64,000 bases of DNA from Panonychus citri. Taxonomy: Eukaryota > Arthropoda > Arachnida > Trombidiformes > Tetranychidae. Below, piece by piece: positions 38,594-48,700 of this stretch (within the stretch, counting starts at the first letter, position 1; every line of letters starts with the position of its first letter). The DNA lies in contig NW_026515416.1 of NCBI RefSeq assembly GCF_014898815.1, positions 1,488,001 through 1,552,000 on the forward strand, written 5' to 3'. The notes beneath the pieces are model-generated. The model was given only the letters and a program-made list of their open reading frames with translations. It made no database searches and was not told the DNA's origin. Made by a program: the position numbers and the translations under genes.

Positions 38594-39177
38594 TTAAGGC
38601 ACAGCTTCAACTGTTATCAAGTGTCCGTCAGCTAAAATTTTTGCAACTTTAAGCTGAGCTTTTTGTTTTCGGCTAAAGACTTGTGGCTCTTTGAGAAAAC
38701 CGATTGACAATCAACTATTTAGATCAAGTAAATAGTTTGATTGTTTTCTTTTGTTCAATATCACTTATTAATCGTGATAACTAACAAAAAGAAATACCTG
38801 AGGACCCGAGAAAATGAGTCTCGTCAAGAAGCCATCATAGTCTTTACTCAAAGAGAAAAAAACAGCTTAAAGTTTACCAAATTTTCAACTGACGGACTCT
38901 TAACGTTTTGCCTTAGGAAGGAGGAGGGAGAAGGTGAGACAAGAAAGAGAATAGAACTGCGATTTTAGTTTGATTTTTGTTCGCAAGATGGAGCCACCAG
39001 TCGATTTAGAGAAATAAATTAATTGAAATGGTTTCGAGTTTTTTTTTTGATGGAACTTTTTGTGAACAATTTAGATGAATGTGCTTTTTGTTCGTTTTTT
39101 TTCTCGATGTTGAACTGTCGTCGAATCAAATTTTGGGGAATCAGAGAGCTTAAGAGGCCGATTAAGGGTTACGAGCG
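38594..39177. repeat. Left terminal direct repeat (3' copy)
   Basis: Begins TTAAGGCACAGC and ends TTACGAGCG. It contains a strong palindrome at 38708-38743, flanked by imperfect inverted arms (about 38621-38694 and 38847-38902). It also contains the last 35 codons or so of Gag-like ORF 4 on the minus strand. The matching copy is at 43417-43999. Confidence 0.95.
38708..38743. repeat. Near-perfect palindrome in the left terminal repeat
   Basis: Arms CAATCAACTATTTA and TAAATAGTTTGATTG are complementary except for one extra base, around a 7-nt loop (GATCAAG). The same structure is at 43530-43565. Confidence 0.85.
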
Positions 39178-40006
39178 AGGATGAGTTGCTCATAGCAATT
39201 TGCCGTTTTCTATTCAATGTGGCACATCTGGTACTGTGATTCGTCGGGTGTCGGGTATTTGGACAGTTTTCGGCTTTACAATCCGCACATATCGGTTTTC
39301 CAACACAGAAGCCTCTTCGACTTTCTCTTTGACAATTAGACTTGTTACAAACAGAACAAACTGGGGCAGGAATAGTACACAAATGATTTTGTTCAATAGA
39401 AAAGTGTGCACAACAATCAGGGCATTGATCGAGGCCAACATTGTCTGCTATCAGATATTTCTCTTGATCGATTGTCAAACGCCAGTTAATTTCTTCAAAA
39501 TCCTGCCTTGGATTGTCACAAGTAAAAATTACTCTTTGTAGATCATCCGTGGTCTTTTTAACATTTAAAACTTTTAGTTCCTCCCATTGAAAATCTGGTT
39601 CCATCATCAGCCAGAAGGTATTAGATTCTATGCAATCCATTCCAATCATGTCATGATAGACAACATAACTCGGTTTTTCAGTGTCCATTCGCTCCATTCT
39701 GAACCTACCATTTGTCCACCAGTTCTGTCTATTTAATGAGGAGAGGAAGTTCTCAAGTTGATCGACAACAATCCATGCTGAAACGTGATCTTCAAACAGC
39801 CTGACAGGGTTGTTGGACCAGGTGTGGTAATCATCACATGTTTGAATCAATTGTCCAAGAGACGGGAGAACCGTTCGATTACCATCAACCACAAAGAAAC
39901 GTAGCTCAATAAGTTGTTGTATTTGCGAGATGAACATTATCCTTTTACCTCTAATACCGGTCCTTTTCCCTATATGCCCATTTTGGTGAAAATTGTCTTC
40001 TTCCAT
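39071..40006 (-). CDS. Gag-like ORF 4, Cys/His-rich, 311 residues
   Basis: An intact ORF from an ATG four bases after a CTTCCTTGTGCT leader to a stop inside the left terminal repeat. The N-terminal 190 residues have no motif I recognise beyond a mixed alpha/beta look. Residues about 195-261 are Cys/His-rich with degenerate knuckles: CPDC...HLC, then CSVCNKSNC, then CADCKAENC...HSTRC. The C-terminus is basic and Ser-rich, as in nucleic-acid-binding Gag tails. The zinc region is less regular than in ORFs 1 and 2, so this may be a diverged relative. Its last 35 codons or so lie in the repeat. Confidence 0.6.
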   Translation of the reverse strand: MEEDNFHQNGHIGKRTGIRGKRIMFISQIQQLIELRFFVVDGNRTVLPSLGQLIQTCDDYHTWSNNPVRLFEDHVSAWIVVDQLENFLSSLNRQNWWTNGRFRMERMDTEKPSYVVYHDMIGMDCIESNTFWLMMEPDFQWEELKVLNVKKTTDDLQRVIFTCDNPRQDFEEINWRLTIDQEKYLIADNVGLDQCPDCCAHFSIEQNHLCTIPAPVCSVCNKSNCQRESRRGFCVGKPICADCKAENCPNTRHPTNHSTRCATLNRKRQIAMSNSSSLVTLNRPLKLSDSPKFDSTTVQHREKKRTKSTFI

Positions 40007-40298
40007 TTCAGCACAAGGAAGGGATGATGTAACACAGCCGAGATTGTTTAGTGAGTTAGTAGGTTATAGATAACAGTGATTATTGTTCTCAATAGATAAA
40101 GTGAGAGTGAAAGTAGTGTGATAGCAGGAAAAGGGTTATAGATTAATTGAATTGAACTAATGAAAGGAAAAAATTAGTTACAGATGAACTAAATTATAAG
40201 TTAGTCTTTGTAGGGGTGAATGATTAATGAGGTGATTTAAGATTCACAGGTTATTTGATTAGGGGTGAGTGAGTCTTAAAGTGGTGACCTCTTTTGTC

Positions 40299-40937
40299 TT
40301 AGAGCCAAATCGATAATCTGATTAGCTTAAGATCTTGTTGATAGTAAATCTCTTTATCTGCAATCAGATCAGTAATCAGATCATTCTCAATCTTTTTGTT
40401 GGAAGAATGTTCAAAGTATAGTAAGTGTTTCAGTAGATTTTTCTTCTTAATTTTCTTTAGTAGATTAACAAGTTTATCTGTTTTATATTCAAGCTTCAGT
40501 GTCTCACCAATTAGATCGAATGCCAAATAATAGGTCTCCTTGTATTTAACCATCAACTCTTTACATATAACGAGCCTGTCTCTAGCAACTCTTTTTAATA
40601 CAATGTCCATTCTGTTAGTTTTTGTTGTAACTTTAGTCATCCTGACCAGTGAGACATCCGATTGGGTCCAGCTATTGTAGTAGATAAGTTGTTCTTTAAC
40701 CACAGACATGGTGGAAGCATTTCTCTTGTCAATATAGAAATAGATAACCGTTTCATCTTCAGCACAAAGCAAAGTCAAGCTGGGATCAAACCAATCCGGC
40801 TCAGGGTCAGATAGATAACGCGGTAAGGTGATTGGCGAGTCAGCATCTGTAAACTCAGTGATTAATTTAAGAAATTGTTCATGATTGGGAGGCAGAATTT
40901 CTGTACCATTCATGTTAGATATATTGTTTACATCCAT
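40299..40937 (-). CDS. Unknown ORF 3 of the element, 212 residues, no zinc knuckles
   Basis: An intact ORF in line with the Gag-like ORFs. The start is the ATG of MDVNNISNMN, preceded by the same CTTCCTTGTGCT leader sequence as ORF 4. The protein is mixed, with an acidic N-terminal third (PEPDWFDPSLTLLCAEDE) and a Lys-rich stretch LLKKIKKKNLLKHLL near the C-terminus. No CCHC knuckle is present. Its position and leader suggest that it derives from the same family after loss of the zinc region, but that is inference. Confidence 0.5.
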   Translation of the reverse strand: MDVNNISNMNGTEILPPNHEQFLKLITEFTDADSPITLPRYLSDPEPDWFDPSLTLLCAEDETVIYFYIDKRNASTMSVVKEQLIYYNSWTQSDVSLVRMTKVTTKTNRMDIVLKRVARDRLVICKELMVKYKETYYLAFDLIGETLKLEYKTDKLVNLLKKIKKKNLLKHLLYFEHSSNKKIENDLITDLIADKEIYYQQDLKLIRLSIWL

Positions 40938-41230
40938 CTCACTGAAAGCACTCTGAGCACAAGGAAGCAGCGAGATATAACTTTATTCTTGATTCGCTCA
41001 CACAGGCTCTCAAGATTTTGTTAGAAAGGAGAGAGGGTTTACTAAGGTCAGTTATTTATTTTAGCACCAATACAAAGAGATTTCAAGAAAACAAGTACAG
41101 AGGAAGAAGTGAAATAGTGACACGTAAAAGGAAAAGAGATTATTGTTTACAATTTAATCAGCAAGTGGCTCTACCTATCAGTCAGCACGAGCAGTATACG
41201 ATAGGAGATTTGTATTTGGGTTTCAAGTGT

Positions 41231-42409
41231 CTATTTTTCCGCGTTCAGCTGAAGGTGTCGTATAATGACATGAGAATATGAGTGATTCACTCTTAGCAAG
41301 GCCATTTTTATTTGTCTACCAAATTCAGGACAGCTTGCACTCCAAGCGTTGTGCCCAATCTTTCCGCCACAGGGTTGACACCGATGTTTGGAGATATCGA
41401 ACTTGTAAGGACAATCAAAGGAGCGATGAGGCTTACCACAATACGAGCATGACACAAGCATCTGACATTTGGTTGTCTTGTGGCCCCATCGTGAACATTG
41501 ATAGCAGAGAGAAATGTCTAGATGATCAAAGAAATTTATTTTCCTCCAACCAATGTTGAGCTGACCTCTGAATCTGCTGGTTTCAAGACTTGTTCGTGTA
41601 TTTGAGTTGATAGTTATCAGTTTGATAATGTTGTTCGATAAGCCATTCCACTTTTCAAGTTTTTCAAGCCACTTCTCCCAGTTCCGATCCTCATCAGGTG
41701 TCCTATCAACATCAATCGTAATCATTGGATCAGTTAGTGGTGGTACAGTGAAGTTGAATTCCACTTCCGCTTGTGCACCAGTTGACTTTTCACGAAGCAT
41801 TACAATCAGTTTTTCTCTAGAATCGGGTGTTCGCACAAAGATCTTACAGCAGCTTCGCGCCGATTCAATCGTTACAATTTCCAGATCCTCTTCAATAGTG
41901 TCGATGAGTTGTTTCAGCCTATCCCTGGTTTTGAGACCAACTTCCAGCTTTTCGGCACAGCGAGTCGTGACGAGGATAAGAGGCTGCAGAGCAATATCTT
42001 CAACGTTGTACCACCAGGCAGGAACTTTCCATTCATTCTGATAACGTATGTTTATATCTCTCTTATTCTTTCCCTGTTGTTCAATGGAATTGGCTTGATG
42101 AGGACCAGCCCGAATACTTACTTTCCTGACAATCGGTGTAGTCAGCAGATTAATAAATCGATTAATCTCTTTTTGTTCAGGATGTTTGTCTTCTTTAACA
42201 AGGATGGCCAATAATTCATCAATATCCTCTAAAGATAAGGTCTCTTTGATCAGTTTCATCTGTTCATCAGGATGAGTGTTTTTCACAATATCATTCAGAT
42301 ACGAAAGGACAGCATTGGTATCTGGTGGAGCTGTTTTATCGAAGATTTCACTTTCCTCAGTTATGTTGGTTGTTTCATTAATCTTTCGTGGTCTCTTCGT
42401 CGGTGCCAT
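41231..42409 (-). CDS. Gag-like ORF 2 with three CCHC knuckles, 392 residues
   Basis: The longest ORF of the element, starting at MAPTKRPRKI. Three knuckles lie at about residues 302-315 (C-x2-C-x4-H-x4-C, CYQCSRWGHKTTKC), 321-333 (C-x2-C-x3-H-x4-C) and 344-360 (C-x2-C-x5-H-x6-C). They are preceded by about 120 residues with the spacing of the Gag domain found before such knuckles in Jockey/I/CR1-type ORF1 proteins. Those proteins bind element RNA and form ribonucleoprotein particles. No reverse transcriptase ORF follows, so a role in moving RNA would need an outside enzyme. Confidence 0.7.
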   Translation of the reverse strand: MAPTKRPRKINETTNITEESEIFDKTAPPDTNAVLSYLNDIVKNTHPDEQMKLIKETLSLEDIDELLAILVKEDKHPEQKEINRFINLLTTPIVRKVSIRAGPHQANSIEQQGKNKRDINIRYQNEWKVPAWWYNVEDIALQPLILVTTRCAEKLEVGLKTRDRLKQLIDTIEEDLEIVTIESARSCCKIFVRTPDSREKLIVMLREKSTGAQAEVEFNFTVPPLTDPMITIDVDRTPDEDRNWEKWLEKLEKWNGLSNNIIKLITINSNTRTSLETSRFRGQLNIGWRKINFFDHLDISLCYQCSRWGHKTTKCQMLVSCSYCGKPHRSFDCPYKFDISKHRCQPCGGKIGHNAWSASCPEFGRQIKMALLRVNHSYSHVIIRHLQLNAEK

Positions 42410-42583
42410 ATTTCCAGCAGTACATACGATGACAATGTAATTTTAGTTAAAAAAGAGAAAATAAATTAGTAAGAGGGAAAGGACACGGAAAAAGTTAATT
42501 CAAGTTGGGCAATGGGTAGAGTTTCAAAACAAATCTTCAAGTGAGTTTTCTTTCGAGTTGTTTCATTATTTATACTTTATTCT

Positions 42584-43363
42584 TTATTCATTTTGTCTAT
42601 TTTCTATTAGAATGGTGTCATAAATCCAGTCGATTCGTTCAAGTTGCCGTGAGAGTTTCCTTTGATATTTAGAGCAATAGTAGTAATAAGCTGAGTGACC
42701 CAGTGAGAGGCAGGAGGGACATTTCCATTTATGAGGTTGAGTTTTGATGTCACAGCAGAGATAATGATGTGATCTGCTGCACTTGGCACATTTTATTACA
42801 CCATTACAATATTTGCTAGTGTGATCGTATGAGAAGCAGATCTCACACCGTTTTATAGCAAAGTAATCCGTGAAGAAAAAGCTTTGATCATAAATTTTAA
42901 TTGTGTCTTGGATTTTGGATCTGCTTTGGCCAGAGAGTTCAATTACCGCCGTATCCATTAGATTACCTTGACATGTCATAACCAGTCGTGTCTCTGAGTC
43001 TAAACAATTTTCTTGTTTGATTACTTCAACCAACCGACCAACGTTCAAACCTTTGTCAATGTAGATCTTTATCATCGGATTACTTAGTTTCGGAATCTTG
43101 ACGAACCAGTTTGTCCTTTCAAGCACTTGTGTGATTATTGCCTCAGGACAATGCGAGAAAAGTTTTAAGCAGTCATAACCATAAACAATTTTGTCAACCG
43201 GCAGCATTGAGAAGAAGCGTTTATATAGGATCTTGGTTCTATAACAGTCCAGCCACACCCTTCCATTCTCATCATTGTCCTTGGTAGGAATTCTTAATAC
43301 AATTAGTTTGTCTTTGGTAACTTTTGGGGCAGGAACTGATGTTATCTTCACACTCATTGTCAT
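42584..43363 (-). CDS. Gag-like ORF 1 with three CCHC knuckles, 259 residues
   Basis: The first ORF after the 5' (right) terminal repeat, starting 54 nt from it at MTMSVKITSV. Knuckles are at about 173-186 (C-x2-C-x4-H-x4-C), 192-204 (C-x2-C-x3-H-x4-C) and 215-230 (C-x2-C-x4-H-x6-C). The spacing nearly equals that of ORF 2. The preceding domain also parallels ORF 2: a PMIKIYIDKG motif matches PMITIDVDRT at the same place. ORFs 1 and 2 are clearly diverged paralogues. The upstream CATCGTAT is also shared with ORF 2. Confidence 0.7.
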   Translation of the reverse strand: MTMSVKITSVPAPKVTKDKLIVLRIPTKDNDENGRVWLDCYRTKILYKRFFSMLPVDKIVYGYDCLKLFSHCPEAIITQVLERTNWFVKIPKLSNPMIKIYIDKGLNVGRLVEVIKQENCLDSETRLVMTCQGNLMDTAVIELSGQSRSKIQDTIKIYDQSFFFTDYFAIKRCEICFSYDHTSKYCNGVIKCAKCSRSHHYLCCDIKTQPHKWKCPSCLSLGHSAYYYYCSKYQRKLSRQLERIDWIYDTILIENRQNE

Positions 43364-43416
43364 AGCACTAGTAATATTGCATACAATACGATGAACAGGT
43401 AAAACAACAAGGTATA

Positions 43417-43999
43417 TTAAGGCACAACTTCAACTGTTATCAAGTGTCCGTCAGCTAAAATTTTTCAACTTTAAGCTGAGCTTTTTGTTTTCGGCTAAAG
43501 ACTTGTGGCTCTTTGAGAAAACCGATTGACAATCAACTATTTAGATCAAGTAAATAGTTTGATTGTTTTCTTTTGTTCAATATCACTTATTAATCGTGAT
43601 AACTAACAAAAAGAAATACCTGAGGACCCGAGAAAATGAGTCTCGTCAAGAAGCCATCATAGTCTTTACTCAAAGAGAAAAAAACAGCTTAAAGTTTACC
43701 AAATTTTCAACTGACGGACTCTTAACGTTTTGCCTTAGGAAGGAGGAGGGAGAAGGTGAGACAAGAAAGAGAATAGAACTGCGATTTTAGTTTGATTTTT
43801 GTTCGCAAGATGGAGCCACCAGTCGATTTAGAGAAATAAATTAATTGAAATGGTTTCGAGTTTTTTTTTTGATGGAACTTTTTGTGAACAATTTAGATGA
43901 ATGTGCTTTTTGTTCGTTTTTTTTCTCGATGTTGAACTGTCGTCGAATCAAATTTTGGGGAATCAGAGAGCTTAAGAGGCCGATTAAGGGTTACGAGCG
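43417..43999. repeat. Right terminal direct repeat (5' copy)
   Basis: Matches 38594-39177 with one substitution (CACAACTT for CACAGCTT) and one missing base. It carries the coding tail of an ORF 4-type gene. Its reading frame is stopped shortly outside the repeat, by a TAA about ten codons upstream, so this tail is orphaned. Confidence 0.95.
43530..43565. repeat. Near-perfect palindrome in the right terminal repeat
   Basis: Same sequence as the palindrome at 38708-38743, with 14- and 15-nt arms and a 7-nt loop. Confidence 0.85.
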
Positions 44000-44628
44000 T
44001 TGGGGGTTCGGTTTATTGGTTGAACGATTTTCTTGTCGAATTGATTGAACTGTGGGATTAAAGGCTCAAGAGACTATGAACTTGCTTCTATTCTAAATTT
44101 TAATCTCTTCAATTACACATTTAAAGTTTAGATTTATTTTCTATTAAGATGTGGATATTCAGTTCTTGGCGAAAGTTCTGTTAACTTTTTTCAATTTTCT
44201 TTCCAAATCAAACAGTGGCTCCATCTCGTGAGTATGAAACGAACTTCAATTCATCGTAAATTTAATGACCTTTATTGTTTTTGGCTGTTGAATAAAATTC
44301 TTAGAATTTGGCGGTTTATTCAAACGATATTTATTCCAATTAAATCAAAAGTTCGTCGAAAGATTTTCTGCCCTTAGAACTTATTCTCAAGCAAATATTG
44401 ATAATATTACCTTGAATTTCTAATCTAGAGTTTAATATTGATTTTTTTGTGACGATTAATTTAAACACTTTGATTAGATCATTTTAATTGTTGACACAAT
44501 CATCATTGTGAATACTTTGCAATAAACTAAATTGTTTCACAATCATTTATTATTTGTTGAAGATCAAGGTCTAAGGTTCTATAATAATCATCTAATTGTC
44601 AAGATAATGCTTACCAATTCTGATCATT

Positions 44629-44689
<61 letters not shown>

Positions 44690-45722
44690 AATCAAAGTTA
44701 TCGGTAATCAGTACGTTTGATTTGTGATTGGGAAAGTTTTTGACAGATCGGAAACAAATCATTCGGATGAAAATCAATTGTGAGTTGACAGTATATTGTT
44801 CAAGTGCCTAATTAACGTAGACAATATAGACTATAAACTTAATTTATATTCAACGAAAATAAACTTAATTGTTGTTTGAACTAATCAAATGAAGCAAAGA
44901 AAAAATCACCAACTATTATTTACTCAACTCGATAAAAGGGAAAATGTGAAACTTTGAGAAATGAATAAAACTCAAGCTGATTAACGATAAATTGTCAGGT
45001 TGATTCTGATGGTGAATTTCTTATTATATTAGTTGACATTGATAATGAAAGAATTGAATGATGATGAAGATGAAGATGATGAGAAAAAGATAGTTACGAA
45101 AATGAAGAAAAAAAAATGAAGAGAAAGTTTTTGTTTTTTTCCAAAGTAAAACATTTGATACAAAGAGAAGATAAAAATTATGAAGATAGAAAAAGTTCTC
45201 AATCAACTTGAACACTTTCTTTCCTCATCATTATCATCATTTTATCTTCATGCGCATGTTTCCATGGTTATCAGAATTTCTGATCATCATGCTCCTAATC
45301 CAAGTTCATTTTCAATCTCAAATTATCACACAGTCGAGATTGAGAAGTTACAAAGATAATTTCGTTATAAACCTCGTTCGTTGTGTTCATATCTTCAAAA
45401 GTATCAACTGATATACTATTTAATTTATCATAAGTATCAAATCATCTTCATCTTCATCATCATAATCATCCTCATCTCTTGATGACAACATGATGATAAC
45501 AAGAAAACGATATTTCAAATTCATCAGTTTGAATTGAGAAGTGAGAAGAGGAAAAACTTTTTTTTTTCTTTCGCTGGAAACATGAGATGATCATCACCAA
45601 TTCCAAATGATTAACAATTAATTTTATCCAAAGTGTTACTCAGATATTAATTTAGTTAATTGTTCATTTAAATTGTTGTTGTTACTGTTTTTCTTTTTGT
45701 GTTTCTTTGTGTTGGTTAATAG
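44000..45722. other. Region between the element and the GPCR gene
   Basis: No gene recognised. About 44,000-44,450 has mixed sequence unlike the low-complexity DNA further on. It includes GTGGCTCCATCT near 44,215, which is the reverse complement of a 12-mer in the terminal repeats; it may be an older element remnant. An (AG)n run lies at 44,630-44,684. The 3' end (GGTTAATAG, to 45,722) is a splice acceptor, so a GPCR leader exon should lie somewhere upstream. Confidence 0.45.
44630..44684. repeat. (AG)n microsatellite
   Basis: An uninterrupted AG/GA run of about 55 bp. Confidence 0.95.
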
Positions 45723-45733
45723 GTAATCATCAA

Positions 45734-48700
45734 ATGGAGATTACATCAATGATCAATTCATCAATGATTCCAATTGTAAGAGATTTCAAAAGTCTCTGTG
45801 ATCTTGAGGTGGTTACCCAAGTGTCTTCACCTTCAACCCCTTCACCTTTAGCATCTCCATTAGTGTCTATCGCATCATCATTAACAACAACATCCTTTGA
45901 GTATATTGATTTGATCACATTTCTAAACAAATCTGACCTTGAAAGCATTTTCGACCTTTGTAATGACACAACATTGGTAACCGATCCATCCTCATCCTTT
46001 GCCTCATCAGTTGCCACCTCAATAACTGGTTCATCATCATCAACCTTTTCTTCATACCATTCATCTTCCTCATCATCATCATCTGCCTCTTCATCCTCTT
46101 CACCATCATCATCTTCATCCTCTTCTTCCTCATCCTTTGGTACCCGGAAATTTGTACCCGACCTTCCGGTCCAAGTAATTTGGTCCATTGTTTTCGGCTT
46201 GATGATTCTTGTCGCTATGGTGGGTAACACAACGGTCATTTGGATTGTAACTGGTCATCGGAAGATGCGAACCGTAACCAATGTTTTCCTACTCAACTTG
46301 ACCATCGCCGATCTCATAATGGCCACTTTCAATGGCGTTTTCAACTTTGTCTACATGCTACACTCCCATTGGCCTTTCGGTCAAACTTATTGTAAGATAA
46401 ACAATTTTATCGCCAATGTAACTGTGGCCTCATCCGTTTTCACCATAACTGCAACATCCATCGACAGGTAAGTCACCAAATGACATCTTCTAATTATCAC
46501 AATTATCAACATGACCGTTACATTGTTTACCTGTCAAGTTTCATCAAACATGATTGTTTCCTATTTTTTTCCCGTCAAACTAATTGATTGGCAATTAGCT
46601 TGATAATCAAATTAATTAACAATCTAATCTGATTGTGTATCCATCTTATTGATATTAACAATTTTAAATTGCAATTACAACACTCATCACAATCTCAACA
46701 TCTCAAAGCTTAATCACTTTCAATTTTGTTTTTTTTTGTATTATTATCAATTTATTGTGTCAATAATTATCTGTCACATTTATGATTGACTTAATTGTGA
46801 TTAGTTGGATTATTTTATTAAGTATTGAATATGTGAAAGTGTTAATTGTTGATTAATTATGACTACGACACTTGATAATCTTATCAAAGTTTTGATTATG
46901 ATTATTGTATTTGAAATTGTTATTGATCACTTATCATTTTGACATTGTTATCATTTGATTGCTGTGTAAACAATTTCCGCAACTAATTGTCAGCAATTTA
47001 TTTCCAATCTTCAATTTAAACGGATCACAATCAACATTATAATCGTAATTGTTGCCATTTAAAAGTTAAATAGTTTTCGCGACTATTAAAGTTAGAAGAA
47101 ACTTATTTTTCTTCAGTAGAATTTAAGATTTTTTTTTTGGTTCTTCATAATTTCCATTTCTAATCCATGATTATCATGATTTAGACAATAAATTACACTC
47201 ATTTAGGAATTAAATAATCACTGAATAATTCGTAGCACGTTAAAAGTTGTTGAACTTCACAAATACGATTCTGATTTCTCACAAGAAAAAAGTTCTAAAC
47301 TCGAGAAAAGGATATAAACTAATTCACATAATAAACATTGAAACGATTGAAATGATTTAAAAAATGAGAAGAAAAGAGAAAAAAATACAAAAACGATAAT
47401 ATAACATAAATTGCATGATAAGTTCTGAATAAAAGAGATTCGAAAATTCTCAGAATTTTTATTCTCTCTCATTTTTTGATATCTCTCTCTCTCTCTCTCT
47501 ATTCCTGATGATTCAGTTGTCTCTTATCATGATGATGATCATCGCCCTGTTGTTTTTATTCTTGATTGTTCATGGTGTAAAAAAGATATTATCATGATGA
47601 TAACACCAGAACTTTATTCAGGCTCATGGAGAATGAAAAAAATGAGAAAATAGAAAAAAAGAAGTGAGAAAAACAAAATAATATCTCAAACGTGAGCAAA
47701 ATGAAATGTTATCTATTGTTAACATACTGAACTTGTCAGAATTGATAATATCACCAATGGTGAGAGTCAGAAAAACGTCATCCTGAATCCGGAATCTATC
47801 ATGAAACATGATGGCAATGATATTGATTCTTGAAAATATAAACCAAATCCAACGAATATTTTTCATATATTTTTCTTTATCTTCTTTCATCTTCTTTTTT
47901 TCACCTTTGATGATAACTTATCATCACAGCATCATGTTGATTTAATGATCAGCATTATGAGTTGTGAGAAAAGTTCAGCAATAATCTTGAAGATTGAAAT
48001 TGATTTGAACCTCAAAGTTAATCCTCTGGACTCAAAATAATCAATTGATTTACGTTCTGAGTATTAGTTTATGAAACATAAGCTAATTTATTGTATTTCC
48101 AACAATGAATATAAAAGCAGGAAATTTTCAGGGGAAAAATCTAATATTATCACTTTTCTTCATGAAATCGTTTAACCTGAATTTCCTATTCAATCAATGA
48201 ATTCACTTTTTATGTATTCATCACATATTACACATTTACACCTTCTCAACATTTAAATTGTGAACAATATTATTTTTACATCCAAAGTCAATCTTCATGA
48301 GAATCTGTTGAACTTTCTGAATATCTCTATGAACTTTTTGAAACTTTTTTTCTCTCCAATTTGAGAGGAAAAAAAGTTCTATCGTCAAGAAATTGAGGTT
48401 TCTTCATGAAGATACCAACAGTATCTCTTGATTTTTTTTCTTCTTCTTCTCATGATTTAACTACCTGAGAGTTTATGATGATAATCAATCATTTTCGAAT
48501 AAAAAATTGTCTTAAATTGCCCGAAGGGCTTTCGTCGAAGGAGAAAAATAAAAAACACTTTCAGTCATCTACATCTTTTTTTGTTCTAATATTTTCTCTC
48601 AACATTATCTCACCGTTTTCCCAATGAGCATTTCATGAGCTATTTTCACCACAACTATGAATAACTTTCACACCTTTGGACCTCACCCATCAGTCTACCT

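Larger units (their letters stand above)
38594..43999 (-). mobile_element. Terminal-repeat element with four Gag-like ORFs and no polymerase
   Basis: Two direct repeats (38594-39177 and 43417-43999) differ by one substitution and one deleted base in about 584 bp. They flank 4.2 kb holding four intact ORFs, all on the minus strand. Three ORFs carry CCHC-type zinc knuckles, two of them in the triple arrangement of Gag/ORF1 proteins from non-LTR retrotransposons. No reverse transcriptase, RNase H, integrase, protease or endonuclease frame exists between the repeats. The last ORF ends inside the left repeat, the 3' one in transcript direction. Near-identity of the repeats suggests recent insertion or gene conversion. 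No TG...CA ends, primer-binding site, polypurine tract or convincing target duplication was found. A canonical LTR element is therefore not proven; tandem duplication remains possible. Confidence 0.7.

Noticed and set aside
38741..38968. 75-residue + strand frame present in both terminal repeats
   Set aside because: Its identity in both copies simply reflects repeat identity. The protein is unremarkable, and it overlaps the fold-back arms.
39200..42469. Several + strand frames across the Gag-like cluster
   Set aside because: They lie antisense to the four intact minus-strand ORFs and show no zinc knuckles or other motifs.
38580..44010. Canonical LTR retrotransposon with TG...CA ends and target duplication
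   Set aside because: The repeat ends are TTAAGGC and ACGAGCG. No tRNA primer site or polypurine tract was seen, and flanks AAAACTT and TTGGGG do not match as a duplication. The element is described as terminal-repeat-flanked instead.
45730..46239. Long acidic frame on the minus strand
   Set aside because: It is the antisense shadow of the Ser-codon repeats in the GPCR tail; Asp/Glu arises from reverse-complemented TCA/TCT.
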